Below are positions 23,497 to 32,657 of a stretch of DNA of 64,000 nt, piece by piece. Position numbers and translations under genes: made by a program. Source of the stretch: Thalassobaculum_A sp040219215 (lineage in GTDB: Bacteria; Pseudomonadota; Alphaproteobacteria; Thalassobaculales; Thalassobaculaceae); contig NZ_JAVJSX010000001.1 of NCBI RefSeq assembly GCF_040219215.1, forward strand, positions 62,001 through 126,000, in the 5' to 3' direction. Within the stretch, counting starts at the first letter, position 1, and every line of letters starts with the position of its first letter. The notes beneath the pieces are model-generated. The model had not been told where the DNA came from, searched no databases, and saw only the letters and a list, made by a program, of their open reading frames with translations.

Positions 23497-24297
23497 TCAG
23501 TTCCCGGTCCACACCGGAGCGCGCTTGGCGATGAAGGCATCGATGCCTTCCTGGGCGTCGCGCGCCATCATGTTGCGGGTCATCACGGCGCTGGCGTAGG
23601 CATAAGCATCCGCCATCGGCTGCTCGACCTGGGCGTAGAACGCCTCCTTGCCGATCGCCAGGGTCAGCGGCGACTTCGAGACGATCTTGGCGGCCAACTC
23701 GCCGACGGCCGTGTCCAATTGGTCGAGCGGCACCACCCGGTTCAGCAGGCCCAGGGTCTCGGCGGTGGCGGCGTCGATCGCCTCGCCGGTCACCAGCATC
23801 TCCATCATCTTCTTCCGGCTGATGTTGCGGCTGATCGCGACCATCGGGGTCGAGCAGAACAGGCCGATGTTGACGCCGGGGGTGGCGAACTTCGCGCTGT
23901 CGGCGGCGACCGCAAGATCGCAACTCGCCACCAGCTGGCAGCCGGCGGCGGTCGCCAGGGCGTGAACCCGGGCGATCACGATCTGCGGGATCCGGGTGAT
24001 CGTCAGCATCAGTTCGGAGCATTGCTCGAACAGCGCCTTGAAGAACGGCTCGTCGCTGTGGGCGCGCACCTCCTTCAGATCGTGGCCGGCGCAGAATGCC
24101 GGGCCGTTGGCGGCAAGGATCACGACCTTGACCGAGCGGTCGGTGCGGATCGCCTCGAGCTCCGTCTGCAGCGCGGCCATCAGATCGCGCGACAGCGCGT
24201 TGCGCTGGGCCGGCCGGTTGAGGGTGAGGGTGGCAATCCCGTCTCGGTCGTCCCGCAGGAGGATCGGTTCGGCATCGGAAGCATGGGCGAGGGACAT
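23497..24297 (-). CDS. crotonase-family protein, ECHDC3-like
   Basis: The 266-residue crotonase-fold protein has the CoA-pocket FCAGHDLKEVRAHSD near 67-81 and TAAGCQLVASCDLAVAAD near 112-130. The two catalytic Glu of enoyl-CoA hydratase are not kept: the first position reads Gln in GCQL and the second lies in NIGLFCSTPMVAISR. This pattern is that of the ECHDC3 subfamily, whose reaction is unclear, so calling it an enoyl-CoA hydratase would be unsafe. AGGGAGA precedes the ATG. It lies 19 bases upstream of the CoA-binding/MetY fusion in the same operon. Confidence 0.83.
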   Translation of the reverse strand: MSLAHASDAEPILLRDDRDGIATLTLNRPAQRNALSRDLMAALQTELEAIRTDRSVKVVILAANGPAFCAGHDLKEVRAHSDEPFFKALFEQCSELMLTITRIPQIVIARVHALATAAGCQLVASCDLAVAADSAKFATPGVNIGLFCSTPMVAISRNISRKKMMEMLVTGEAIDAATAETLGLLNRVVPLDQLDTAVGELAAKIVSKSPLTLAIGKEAFYAQVEQPMADAYAYASAVMTRNMMARDAQEGIDAFIAKRAPVWTGN

Positions 24298-24353
24298 GGT
24301 GGTCTCCCTGGTTCGGCCTTCACTTTGCGACGTGTCGCGCGGATTGCAAGCGC

Positions 24354-25292
24354 TCACCGCACCTCCAGCAGGGTCAGCACGGCGGCGACCGACAGCACCG
24401 ACACCGCCGTGGAGACCAGCACCGCGGTCACGGCCGGGGCGACACCGGCCTGGTAGCGTTGGGCCATCAGGTAGACGTTCACACCAACCGGCAGCGAAGC
24501 CAGGATGACCGCCACGTCGCGCCACAGCGGTTCGACGGCGAAAACGTAGGTGGCCAGCAGCCAGACCAGGATCGGGTGCACCAACAGCTTCAGCGCCACG
24601 CCGATGTTGGCCTCGCCGATGGATCCGGCGAGGCGGTAACCGGCCAGAGACGATCCCATGGCGAAAACCGCGCAGGGCATGGCGGCACGGCCGAGGGTGG
24701 CGGTCAGGGTGTCGACCACATGCGGCAGCGGCAGCCCGGCGAGGTTGTAGAGGATGCCGGCGAGCAGCGAGATGATGATCGGATTCTTGACCAGCCCGGT
24801 CGCCACGTTCAACGGCAGCCGGCGCATTTCCTCCCGCGCTCCGATGCCGATCTCGGCCTGGATGGTGAACACCGACAACAGTTGCCAGGAGTGGCAGGCG
24901 ACCAGCAGGAACAACGGCAACGTTGCCTTCTCGCCGAAGGTGGTCAGGATCAGCGGCACGCCGAGCAGCACGGTGTTGGAGAACCCGCCGGTCATTCCGG
25001 CGATCGCTGGATCGGCGCCGGAGCGGCGAAAACCGTAACGGCTGATCAGGCTGCCGATCAGCCAGGCGCCGTAGCCACCGCCGAAGTAGGAAATCAGGTA
25101 TCCCCACTCGATCTGGGCGGGCAGCGTCGTGGTCGCCATTGCCCGGAACAGCATCGCCGGGATCGCGAAGTCGAAGACGAAGGTCGACAGTCCCTTGGTG
25201 GCGTCGGGCTTGAACCAGCCCAGCCGCGCGGCGGCATAGCCAATGCCGACGATGCCGAACACCGGCACGATGATTTCAAGAATGATCTCCAT
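24354..25292 (-). CDS. AEC family transporter (auxin efflux carrier-like)
   Basis: The 312-residue protein has about ten hydrophobic helices in two inverted halves, with GFSNTVLLGVPLI near 102-114 and the C-terminal SLPVGVNVYLMAQRYQ near 268-283, both typical of AEC permeases. Bacterial members export or import dicarboxylates such as malate or malonate. It is the first gene of the minus-strand group that continues with the crotonase, MetY fusion and ComB-like genes, and it diverges from an alpha/beta hydrolase. Confidence 0.85.
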   Translation of the reverse strand: MEIILEIIVPVFGIVGIGYAAARLGWFKPDATKGLSTFVFDFAIPAMLFRAMATTTLPAQIEWGYLISYFGGGYGAWLIGSLISRYGFRRSGADPAIAGMTGGFSNTVLLGVPLILTTFGEKATLPLFLLVACHSWQLLSVFTIQAEIGIGAREEMRRLPLNVATGLVKNPIIISLLAGILYNLAGLPLPHVVDTLTATLGRAAMPCAVFAMGSSLAGYRLAGSIGEANIGVALKLLVHPILVWLLATYVFAVEPLWRDVAVILASLPVGVNVYLMAQRYQAGVAPAVTAVLVSTAVSVLSVAAVLTLLEVR

Positions 25293-25441
25293 TGCGGACG
25301 CTTACGGGTCGGATCGGGATCCGGCAAGCGCGATCGCGGCACGACGGTATTGCCGCCATGGTGCGGTGCAACGTGTATCGGCGGCGATTGACGGGCCGGG
25401 CCGCCCGTCGTACCGACAAGAAAATGACAGGAGGTCCGATC

Positions 25442-26248
25442 ATGCCGCATCTCGATATCGCCGATGGCGAAAGCCTGTACTACGAATACGCAGCCCCCGG
25501 TGCGGCCGGTAAGACCTTCGTGTTCGTCAACGCGCTGACCGGCAACGCCCAGATGTGGCAGGCGGTGATCGGCCCGGCTCTGCGGGAGGCCGGCTTCGGT
25601 ACCCTGGTCTACAATTTCCGCGGTCAGGCCGAGAGCCGGACAGCGCCGACCACCCGCCCGACCCCGGTTCAGATCGTCGACGACCTGGTTCGGTTGTGCC
25701 GGGAGATCGCGCCGCCGAAGCCGATCCTGGTCGGCCTGTCGATCGGTGGTCTGTTCGCCGCGCAGGCATTCGCCAAAGGCGTTCCGGCCGCCGGACTGGT
25801 GCTCATCAACACGCTGCGCAAGCCGACCGAGCGTCTGGCGTGGATCAACCAGGCGATGGCCCATGGCGTAAAGGCCGGCGGGTTCCGGCTGATCATGGAA
25901 CTGTCGCTGCCGATGCTGGTGAACCCGGACAAGCTTGCCGAGATGCGCAGCACTGTGCAGACCGGCGAGCCCTACGCGCCGATCGATCCGAGTGATGGTG
26001 GCTACCGCCTGATGGTCGAGTCGACGGCAACCGACTGGGATTTTCCATGGCAAAGCCTGACACCGCCGGTGCTGCTGACCGTCGGCGCGCATGATCGGGT
26101 CTTCTATGTCGCCGACGACGTGAACGAACTGGCCGCGCGGATTCCGAACGCAACCCGGGTCGACTTCGCCGACGCCGGGCACCTGATCCCGGCCGAGCGT
26201 CCCGAAGCCTTCACCAAGGCGCTGCTCGATTTCGGCGCCGGCATCTGA
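25442..26248 (+). CDS. alpha/beta hydrolase
   Basis: The 268-residue alpha/beta hydrolase has the nucleophile elbow GLSIGG with Ser100, an oxyanion-region VNALTGNAQMW near 29-39, an acid in GAHDRVFYV near 220 and a His in DAGHLIP near 247. AGGAGG at 25429-25434 fixes the ATG at 25442; an upstream frame from 25292 is not supported. The substrate is unknown, though the fold fits esterases, 3-oxoadipate enol-lactonases and similar. Ten bases separate it from the first HAD phosphatase, so it probably leads a three-gene operon. Confidence 0.83.
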   Translation: MPHLDIADGESLYYEYAAPGAAGKTFVFVNALTGNAQMWQAVIGPALREAGFGTLVYNFRGQAESRTAPTTRPTPVQIVDDLVRLCREIAPPKPILVGLSIGGLFAAQAFAKGVPAAGLVLINTLRKPTERLAWINQAMAHGVKAGGFRLIMELSLPMLVNPDKLAEMRSTVQTGEPYAPIDPSDGGYRLMVESTATDWDFPWQSLTPPVLLTVGAHDRVFYVADDVNELAARIPNATRVDFADAGHLIPAERPEAFTKALLDFGAGI

Positions 26249-26258
26249 GGGCGATCGG

Positions 26259-26918
26259 ATGGTATGGACGCCGTCCCTGGTGATCTTCGACTGCGACGGC
26301 GTGCTGGTCGATTCCGAGCCGATTGCCAACCGGCTGATCGCCGAGGCGTTGAGTGCCGCCGGCCTCGCCATGTCGGGCGATGAAGCGCTTGAACGGTATC
26401 GCGGCGGCAAGCTGACCCGGATCAAGATCCGGGTCGAGGAGGATCTGGGCATCGATCTGGGCGATCACTGGGTCGACGACATCTACCAGAAGCAGTTCGA
26501 TGCGTTTCGCCGGGAGTTGCAACTGATTCCCGGAATCGTCGACGTCCTGGATGCGCTGGATCGGGCAGGGGTGCCGTACTGCGTCGGCTCGAACGGGCCG
26601 CTGTACAAGATGCGGGTCTCGCTCGGAGTGACCGGGCTGTACGAGCGCCTGGAGAGCCGGATCTTCTCAGCCGACATGGTCTCCGAGCCGAAGCCGGCGC
26701 CCGATCTGTTCCTGCACGCCGCCGCCGCCTTCGACATCCCGCCGGAGGACGTGGCGGTGGTTGAGGATAGCGCTCCTGGGGTTACCGCCGGCGTCGCCGC
26801 CGGCATGCGGGTGTTCGGATACGCGCATGATTCGGGTGAGCCTCCGCTCAAGGCTGCCGGCGCGCTTGCGACGTTCATGAGCATGACCGAACTGCCCGCC
26901 TTGATGGGGCTGCGGTAA
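26259..26918 (+). CDS. HAD superfamily phosphatase (subfamily IA), copy 1
   Basis: The 219-residue protein begins with the HAD motif FDCDGVLVDSEP, in which Asp10 is the nucleophile and Asp12 the acid/base. It continues with a GSNG motif near 110, KPAPDLFLHAA near 144 and VVEDSAPGVTAGVAAG near 166-181, which carries the metal-binding Asp. The layout matches beta-phosphoglucomutase/YieH-type phosphatases that act on sugar phosphates. GAGGG precedes the ATG. It is the first of two HAD paralogues in tandem. Confidence 0.86.
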   Translation: MVWTPSLVIFDCDGVLVDSEPIANRLIAEALSAAGLAMSGDEALERYRGGKLTRIKIRVEEDLGIDLGDHWVDDIYQKQFDAFRRELQLIPGIVDVLDALDRAGVPYCVGSNGPLYKMRVSLGVTGLYERLESRIFSADMVSEPKPAPDLFLHAAAAFDIPPEDVAVVEDSAPGVTAGVAAGMRVFGYAHDSGEPPLKAAGALATFMSMTELPALMGLR

Positions 26919-26959
26919 CCGTCATCTCGCGACCGCTGAATGCGACATAAAGGTTCGTA

Positions 26960-27646
26960 ATGCCGTACCTGCCTCGTGCCGACTATGATGCCGTGATCTT
27001 CGACTGCGACGGAGTGCTGATCGACTCCGAGCGCATTGCCGTGGCGATCCTGAAGGACGACCTCACCGAGTTCGGCCTTCGGATGAGCGAGGAAGAGGTT
27101 CACCATCGCTTCACCGGTTGGCTGACGGCGCAGATTGCGGTGACCGTGGCGGCCGAAACCGGCATGGCCGTCCCTCCGGATTGGGTTCGGCGGCACAACG
27201 CGTTGGTCCGTGAGGCCGTGGCCAGCGGAGTGGAACCGATCGACGGGGTGATCGACGTCCTGGATGCGCTCGACGCCAACGGGATCGGCTGGGGCGTCGC
27301 CAGCCAGAGCGATCCGACCTATCTGGAACGCGGGCTGGGACGGGTCGGGATCTGGCAGCGCGCGCCGGGCCGGGTGGTGTCGGCGCAAACCGTGGCACGG
27401 CCAAAGCCGGCCCCGGATGTCTACCTGACGGCGATGGAACTGGTCGGCACCCGACCGGATCGGGCGATTATTGTGGAAGACAGCCCCACCGGGGTGCGCG
27501 CGGGTGTCGCCGCCGGTGCCCGGGTGATCGGCTACGCCGCTGATCGCGCGCCGGACGATCTGATCTCGGCTGGCGCGTCGGACACCGTGCCGACGATGAC
27601 GGAACTGCTCGGGGCGCTGGGGCTCAGCCCGGTGGCAGTCGCGTAA
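26960..27646 (+). CDS. HAD superfamily phosphatase (subfamily IA), copy 2
   Basis: The 228-residue HAD protein has FDCDGVLIDSE near 14-24, ASQSDPTYLERGL near 114-126 (motif II Ser), RPKPAPDVYLTAM near 146 and IIVEDSPTGVRAGVAAGARV near 170-189. It is a diverged duplicate of the gene 42 bases upstream, with the same C-terminal PTMTELLGALG ending style. Both probably dephosphorylate small sugar or polyol phosphates. The 3' end overlaps the convergent FkbM gene by 23 bases, and no terminator is visible there. Confidence 0.85.
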   Translation: MPYLPRADYDAVIFDCDGVLIDSERIAVAILKDDLTEFGLRMSEEEVHHRFTGWLTAQIAVTVAAETGMAVPPDWVRRHNALVREAVASGVEPIDGVIDVLDALDANGIGWGVASQSDPTYLERGLGRVGIWQRAPGRVVSAQTVARPKPAPDVYLTAMELVGTRPDRAIIVEDSPTGVRAGVAAGARVIGYAADRAPDDLISAGASDTVPTMTELLGALGLSPVAVA

Positions 27647-29423
27647 ACAGCAGGTTCTTGACGTCGTCGGCGACCTTCACCGAGAAGCCCTGAGCCAGGA
27701 TCGTGTCGATGAAAGATTCGCGCGAATCCTCCAGCCAGCGGATTTCCATGCGCAGTGACTTGAACCGGGGATCGGAGAGGATACCCCGCATACCCTCGAT
27801 GACCTGCTCTTCGAATCCGTCGACGTCGATCTTCACGTGGGCCGGGAAGGGAATCTCGCCGCGGGCCACCAAAGTGTCGAGCGGGACACCCCGCACCTCC
27901 TCGCTGTTGGCGTCACGGTCGTCATATTGCTCGCTGATGTCGTCGCGTCCGAACGACTGGTTCGCGGCGCCGGCGAAGTTCTGACCGAAGTACAGCCGGT
28001 CAACACGCTCACGATCGGTGGCCGCGGCGTGCATCACCGTGATCCGGTGCTCCAGGCCGTTGATCGCCACGTTGTGCTGCAGGTCGGCAACGTTCAGCGA
28101 GAACGGCTCGATCGCGATCACCCTGCAGCCGCTGATCCCCGCGGCCAGGACCGAGTACATCCCGATGTTGGCGCCCACATCGACCAAAACATCGGACGGA
28201 TCGAAGCCGGCGAACCACCGGTACATGCCCGGCTCCATCGCAAAAAGAACACTGGTCGAGCGACGGATGTGGTTCGAGGTGAGGCGCAGCTTGAGCGCAC
28301 GGCCGGCGATCGTGATCCTGGCGTGCTCCGTCCCGTTGCGGACCGCAACCGGGCTGCCGAATGTCGTCTCGGCGGCCAACGCGCCGAGGGCGTGTGCGAG
28401 CTTGCTGCTGCGGCCGTGCACCCGCTTCGACTCGTCATTCTTCCAGCGGACACATTCGTCGAACAACCGGTCTGGCCCGGCTGCGAGTGCTTGGCCGGCC
28501 AGGACGGCGCCGCGGCTTGTCCAGCGGAGCACCGTTTCGGCATCATGGGCAGCGGTTCGCAACCAGAACTCCAGAAGCCCGAGCGTCGCATCACAGTCGC
28601 CCGGTTGATGCAGCGCCCGCAGCCGCGCCTGCGCGTGCGCTCTGGCAGCGGTGTCGGCATCGCCGAGCTCCAGCGCGATCTCGTGTCGCAGCGAAACACC
28701 GGCCGGGTCGCTCCACCCTGCCGCCGCCAGAAGCGCGTTCGCACGTTCCGGGGATCCAGAGACGTACGAGGCTACCGCCGCGACGGTGGCGACCTTCGGG
28801 CGGCGTAGCGTCGTATCCTCAAGAGCAGACATTAGTCGATCCACATCCGCGGTGCGGTTGTCCAGGCCCATGAAGCGGCGGGTGACGGAGCTGACGACCG
28901 CATCGACGTCGATGCCGGACAATTCCATCTCTTTGACCAGAACTGCCGCCTCCGCCGTCTGTCCCAGGTCTATGAGCGCCTGCAGCCTGGCGCCGTAGAG
29001 GCCGGCCGACACCGGAGCGAACACCGCCGCCCGGTTGGCCCAGGCAAGGGCCGTTGTCGCGTGCCCGGCCAGGCTGGCTGCCTCGGCGGTCGATACGACG
29101 GCATCTCCGACAGCGGGGTGCTGCACAAGAATTCGGCGAAAGCGGTCAAGTGCGAGGGGCCCGGCATCGCAGCTCAGCAGCAGCCGTCCCACGGCCAGTC
29201 CGATCCCGGCTTCGACCCGAGCGGGAACCTTGCGCAACGCTGCCAGTGCCTGCGGGACGTTGGTGTCGATGATGTAGCTGTAGCCGACCAGCATTTCGAT
29301 CGGGCCGGCGATTGCCGCGACACCTCTCAACGGAGCGAGCAGGGATCGCGCCTCAGCGGTCCTTTCGCGAGCGATCAGTGCGCGTGCCTGTTCGATGGAC
29401 TGGGACACGGCGGGTGCGGACAT
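27624..29423 (-). CDS. FkbM family methyltransferase with long TPR-like N-terminal region
   Basis: The 599-residue protein has two parts. Residues 1 to about 330 are Ala/Leu-rich helical repeats resembling TPR-type solenoids. Residues about 380-599 form an FkbM-type SAM-dependent methyltransferase with LVDVGANIGMYSVLAAG (motif I), VIAIEPFSLNVADLQHN and HVKIDVDGFEEQVIEG near the end. FkbM proteins methylate sugars or polyketide hydroxyls, often in glycan or flagellin modification. The ATG at 29423 is preferred; in-frame starts at 29456 and 29546 add low-complexity residues. No glycan genes are adjacent. Confidence 0.78.
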   Translation of the reverse strand: MSAPAVSQSIEQARALIARERTAEARSLLAPLRGVAAIAGPIEMLVGYSYIIDTNVPQALAALRKVPARVEAGIGLAVGRLLLSCDAGPLALDRFRRILVQHPAVGDAVVSTAEAASLAGHATTALAWANRAAVFAPVSAGLYGARLQALIDLGQTAEAAVLVKEMELSGIDVDAVVSSVTRRFMGLDNRTADVDRLMSALEDTTLRRPKVATVAAVASYVSGSPERANALLAAAGWSDPAGVSLRHEIALELGDADTAARAHAQARLRALHQPGDCDATLGLLEFWLRTAAHDAETVLRWTSRGAVLAGQALAAGPDRLFDECVRWKNDESKRVHGRSSKLAHALGALAAETTFGSPVAVRNGTEHARITIAGRALKLRLTSNHIRRSTSVLFAMEPGMYRWFAGFDPSDVLVDVGANIGMYSVLAAGISGCRVIAIEPFSLNVADLQHNVAINGLEHRITVMHAAATDRERVDRLYFGQNFAGAANQSFGRDDISEQYDDRDANSEEVRGVPLDTLVARGEIPFPAHVKIDVDGFEEQVIEGMRGILSDPRFKSLRMEIRWLEDSRESFIDTILAQGFSVKVADDVKNLLFTRLPPG

Positions 29424-29561
29424 CGGACTCTCATCGCAGGCTTCGCGGGAGCCCATGGCAGAGGACCCGACCGTCAAGGTAACGGCAGGCGCCACCCTGG
29501 CGCCAGTCCTTGATGGACCGGCCCGCCGGGCGGCGAGCCGGTCCATCGGCCGGAGGTCGAG

Positions 29562-30671
29562 CTACTCGGCGGCTGGTGCCATGACGGCCGGTGCCGCCCG
29601 CCACGTGTCCGGCCGGCAGCGCACGTACTGTGCCGGATAGTCGGTCTGTGCGCCGAGGGCGCGCGCCGCGTGCCAGGCCCAACGCGGATTGTCCATCACG
29701 CCGCGGGCCAACGCCACGAAGTCGGCCTGCCCGGATGCGACGATGCTCTCGGCCTGTGCGGGTTCGGTAATCAGGCCGACCGCCATCACCGGAATTCCGA
29801 CCTCCCGCTTGACCCGTTCGGCAAACGGCACCTGGTAACCCGGACCCAGCGTGATCTTCTGTCCCGGATGGTTGCCGCCCGAGGATACGTCGATGAAATC
29901 ACAGCCGTGTTCCTTGAGCGCCTTGCAGAACTCGACCACTTCGTCGACCGACAGGCCGTCGTCGACCCAATCGGTGGCCGATACCCGTACACCCATCGGC
30001 TTGGTCTCCGGCCAGACGGCCCGGCAAGCATCGAAGACTTCGAGCGGGAACTGCATCCGGCCCTCGATCGATCCGCCGTACCGATCGTTTCTGACGTTGG
30101 ACAGGGGCGACAGGAACTGGTGCAGCAGATAGCCGTGGGCGGCGTGGACCTCGACTACGTCGAAGCCGATCCGCGCGGAACGCTCGGTCGCTTCCACGAA
30201 CTGCGCCTTGACCGCGGCGAGTCCGTCGTCGTCCAGCGCCCGCGGCGCCGGCCAGTCACCATAGGGCACCTCGGATGGGCCAAGGGTCTGCCAGGGATTC
30301 TCGTTCGCGGCGAGCGGGCCGGCACCTTGCAGCGGCGGGCGGTTCGATGCCTTGCGGCCGGCGTGGGCCAACTGGATGCCCATCTTGGCGACGCCGTGAG
30401 TCTTGCAGAAATCGACCACCCGCTTCAGGGTGCGCTCGTTGTCGTCCGACCACAGGCCCAGGCATCTCGGGGTGATCCGGCCTTCCGGCGAAACGTGCGT
30501 CGCTTCGGTGAATAGCAGACCACCGGCCCCCATGGCCATTTGGCCGAGATGCATGAGGTGCCAGTCTTCAGCATTGCCGTCCTGCGAGAGGTACTGGCAC
30601 ATCGGTGAAACGACAAGGCGGTTGCTGACCGTCATGTCGCGCAAGGTAATCGGCGAAAACAGTTGGCTCAT
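29562..30671 (-). CDS. NADH:flavin oxidoreductase/old yellow enzyme, YqjM type
   Basis: The 369-residue TIM-barrel flavoprotein begins LFSPITLRDMTVSNRLVVSP followed by MCQY, where the Cys is the flavin-tuning Cys of the thermophilic-like/YqjM OYE class. It also has QLAHAGRKAS near 102, EVHAAHGYLLHQFLSPLSN near 175-193, and NDRYGGS. Such enzymes reduce activated C=C bonds of enones or nitro compounds with NAD(P)H and FMN. It diverges from the thioesterase gene, with 66 bases between starts. Confidence 0.9.
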   Translation of the reverse strand: MSQLFSPITLRDMTVSNRLVVSPMCQYLSQDGNAEDWHLMHLGQMAMGAGGLLFTEATHVSPEGRITPRCLGLWSDDNERTLKRVVDFCKTHGVAKMGIQLAHAGRKASNRPPLQGAGPLAANENPWQTLGPSEVPYGDWPAPRALDDDGLAAVKAQFVEATERSARIGFDVVEVHAAHGYLLHQFLSPLSNVRNDRYGGSIEGRMQFPLEVFDACRAVWPETKPMGVRVSATDWVDDGLSVDEVVEFCKALKEHGCDFIDVSSGGNHPGQKITLGPGYQVPFAERVKREVGIPVMAVGLITEPAQAESIVASGQADFVALARGVMDNPRWAWHAARALGAQTDYPAQYVRCRPDTWRAAPAVMAPAAE

Positions 30672-30737
30672 GAAATCTCCGTCGGACGGCGTTCGGTGTG
30701 CGACCCTAGCGACGGCACCTTTAAAAGGAAAAGTGCG

Positions 30738-31169
30738 ATGACGGCAAAGGTGTCGGTCGACGAGATGAATCGGATCATGCGCGAGGAAGTGCCGATGGCC
30801 GGCAATCTCGGGATTCGGTTCGAGACGATGATCGACGGTTTCGCCACCGCCCGCCTGCCGTTTCGCGAGGATCTGCTGCGCCCGGGTGGCACGGTCACCG
30901 GTCCGGCGATGATGGCGATGGCCGACGTGGTGATGTACGGCGCGGTGTTGTCGAGGATCGGTCCGGTCAAACTGGCGGTCACCACCAGCCTCAACGCGAA
31001 CTTCCTGCGGCGGCCGAAGCCTGGCGATTTGCTGGCCGAGGGACGGTTGATAAAATGCGGTCGCCGACTCGCCTACGGGGAGGTGACCCTGGTATCAGCG
31101 GATGCACCGGATGAACCGGTCTGTCATGTGACCTGCACCTACTCGATTCCACCGGAGGAGACCCGATGA
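30738..31169 (+). CDS. PaaI-type hotdog thioesterase
   Basis: The 143-residue hotdog-fold protein has PGGTVTGPAMMAMADVVMYG (about 55-74), which replaces the HGG signature of PaaI with PGG but keeps the following Asp-containing helix, and a TSLNANFLRRPKPGDLLAEG strand. It should hydrolyse an acyl-CoA or aryl-CoA. AAGGAAA at 30725-30731 supports the ATG. An in-frame TTG at 30663 is unlikely because it would overlap the divergent gene. The stop overlaps the aldose epimerase start by ATGA. Confidence 0.8.
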   Translation: MTAKVSVDEMNRIMREEVPMAGNLGIRFETMIDGFATARLPFREDLLRPGGTVTGPAMMAMADVVMYGAVLSRIGPVKLAVTTSLNANFLRRPKPGDLLAEGRLIKCGRRLAYGEVTLVSADAPDEPVCHVTCTYSIPPEETR

Positions 31170-32056
31170 CGACGCGCTTCCAATTGAACGCCGGCAATCT
31201 GGAGGCGATCGTCGAGCCCGAATTCGGTGGACGGATCACGGCGTTCCGGCACAACGGCATCGATCTGTTCTTACCGGTCGCCGACGGCCAGCGCGATCCG
31301 GCAAGCGCCGGGGCCGGAGGCTGTTTTCCGCTGGTGCCGTGGTCGAACCGCGTTCGTGACGGACGGATGGCGGCAGCCGGGCAGGTGCTAACGCTGGACA
31401 AGACGGAGCGCGGCGCCGGCAACGCCATTCACGGCCATGGTCGTCGACGCGGATGGTCCGTGACGGCCGACGGTGCGCCGACATCACTTCGTATGAACTA
31501 CGAACATCCGACGGGCGAGGAAGGGTGGCCCTTCGCCTATGGCGCCGACCAGATCGTCAGCCTCAGCGACGAGGCGTTGAGCATCACGCTGGCCGTCCAG
31601 AACCGCTCCGGGGATGAGATGCCGGTCGGCCTCGGCCTGCATCCGTACCTGCCGCGGACAGCGGAGATGGGACTGTGGTTTGCCGCCGCCACGCAATGGC
31701 CGCCGGTTGACGGCAAGTTTCCGGCCGGACCGCAACCGATCCCGGCAGAACTCGACTTCAGTGAACCGCAAGCGGTGGTAACCGGGCTGGATCAAGGCTT
31801 CGGGGGCTGGGGCGGCGATGCCCACGCCATCTGGCCGGAACGGGGCCTCGCGCTGTCGATCCACGGTGGTGCGGCATTGTCTCATTTCATCGTGTTCACG
31901 CCGCCGGAAAAGGATTTCCTGTGCCTGGAGCCGGTCACCCACTGCATCGACGCGAGCAACCTGGCGTTCAAGGGCGTTTCTGATACCGGCGACCGCACGC
32001 TGGCACCGGACGAGCGGCTGGCCGTTACCGTGCGTTTCAAGGTAGAGGTATTCTGA
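31166..32056 (+). CDS. aldose 1-epimerase family protein
   Basis: The 296-residue beta-sandwich protein matches the galactose mutarotase superfamily: VPWSNRVRDG near 58-67, GNAIHGHGRRRGW near 85-97 with the catalytic His region, GLHPYLPR near 158 with the second His, and a late LEPVTHCIDASN with the Glu-type acid. It interconverts alpha and beta anomers of aldoses or hexose 6-phosphates; the sugar is unknown. It is translationally coupled to the thioesterase. Its 3' side leads into the rplM promoter. Confidence 0.85.
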   Translation: MTTRFQLNAGNLEAIVEPEFGGRITAFRHNGIDLFLPVADGQRDPASAGAGGCFPLVPWSNRVRDGRMAAAGQVLTLDKTERGAGNAIHGHGRRRGWSVTADGAPTSLRMNYEHPTGEEGWPFAYGADQIVSLSDEALSITLAVQNRSGDEMPVGLGLHPYLPRTAEMGLWFAAATQWPPVDGKFPAGPQPIPAELDFSEPQAVVTGLDQGFGGWGGDAHAIWPERGLALSIHGGAALSHFIVFTPPEKDFLCLEPVTHCIDASNLAFKGVSDTGDRTLAPDERLAVTVRFKVEVF

Positions 32057-32098
32057 TACCTTTGGTGCAATCTCACTGATTTTTTTGATGCTTTCGGC

Positions 32099-32127
32099 TT
32101 GACCGTCCTTCCGGGTTCCGTCATATA
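32099..32127 (+). promoter_or_regulatory. candidate promoter of rplM-rpsI
   Basis: TTGACC at 32099-32104 and CATATA at 32122-32127 are separated by 17 bases, about 70 bases before rplM. This fits a sigma-70 promoter for the ribosomal operon. Confidence 0.6.
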
Positions 32128-32195
32128 GCCGCGCGTCGTCGGTCCGTCCGGGGTCGGCGGGTAGCTTTTATCAACGTGTCTCTCGGGTGATCGCA

Positions 32196-32654
32196 ATGCG
32201 GACCTACTCGGCCAAGCCGAGCGAGATCGAAAAGAAGTGGTTCGTGGTCGACGCTCAAGGCGTTGTTCTCGGCCGCCTCGCTTCGATCATCGCAAAATAC
32301 CTACGCGGCAAGCACAAGCCGACCTTCACCCCGCACATGGACTGCGGTGACAACATCATCGTGGTGAACGCGGAAAAGGTGAAGCTGACCGGCAACAAGC
32401 TGTCGCAGAAGCAGTACTACTGGCACACCGGTTATCCGGGCGGCATCAAGTCGCGGCGTGCCGATCATCTGCTGGCGGGTCAGCACCCGGAGCGGGTGGT
32501 CACCAAGGCGGTGCAGCGCATGATCGCGCGCGGCCCGCTCGGCCGGACCCAGATGGGCAACCTGCGTGTCTACGCCGGTGCCGAGCATCCCCACGAGGCG
32601 CAGCAGCCCGAGGTGCTGGACGTTGCGGCCATGAACCCGAAGAACGCGAGGTAA
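32196..32654 (+). CDS. rplM: 50S ribosomal protein L13
   Basis: The 152-residue product begins MRTYSAKPSEIEKKWFVVDA and contains GRLASIIAKYLRGKHKPTFT and NLRVYAGAEHPHEAQQPEVL, all standard for alphaproteobacterial L13, an early-assembling protein of the large subunit. The ATG at 32196 fits the conserved start; an in-frame GTG at 32187 would add three residues. It is followed three bases later by rpsI, the universal L13-S9 pair. Confidence 0.97.
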   Translation: MRTYSAKPSEIEKKWFVVDAQGVVLGRLASIIAKYLRGKHKPTFTPHMDCGDNIIVVNAEKVKLTGNKLSQKQYYWHTGYPGGIKSRRADHLLAGQHPERVVTKAVQRMIARGPLGRTQMGNLRVYAGAEHPHEAQQPEVLDVAAMNPKNAR

Positions 32655-32657
32655 GCG

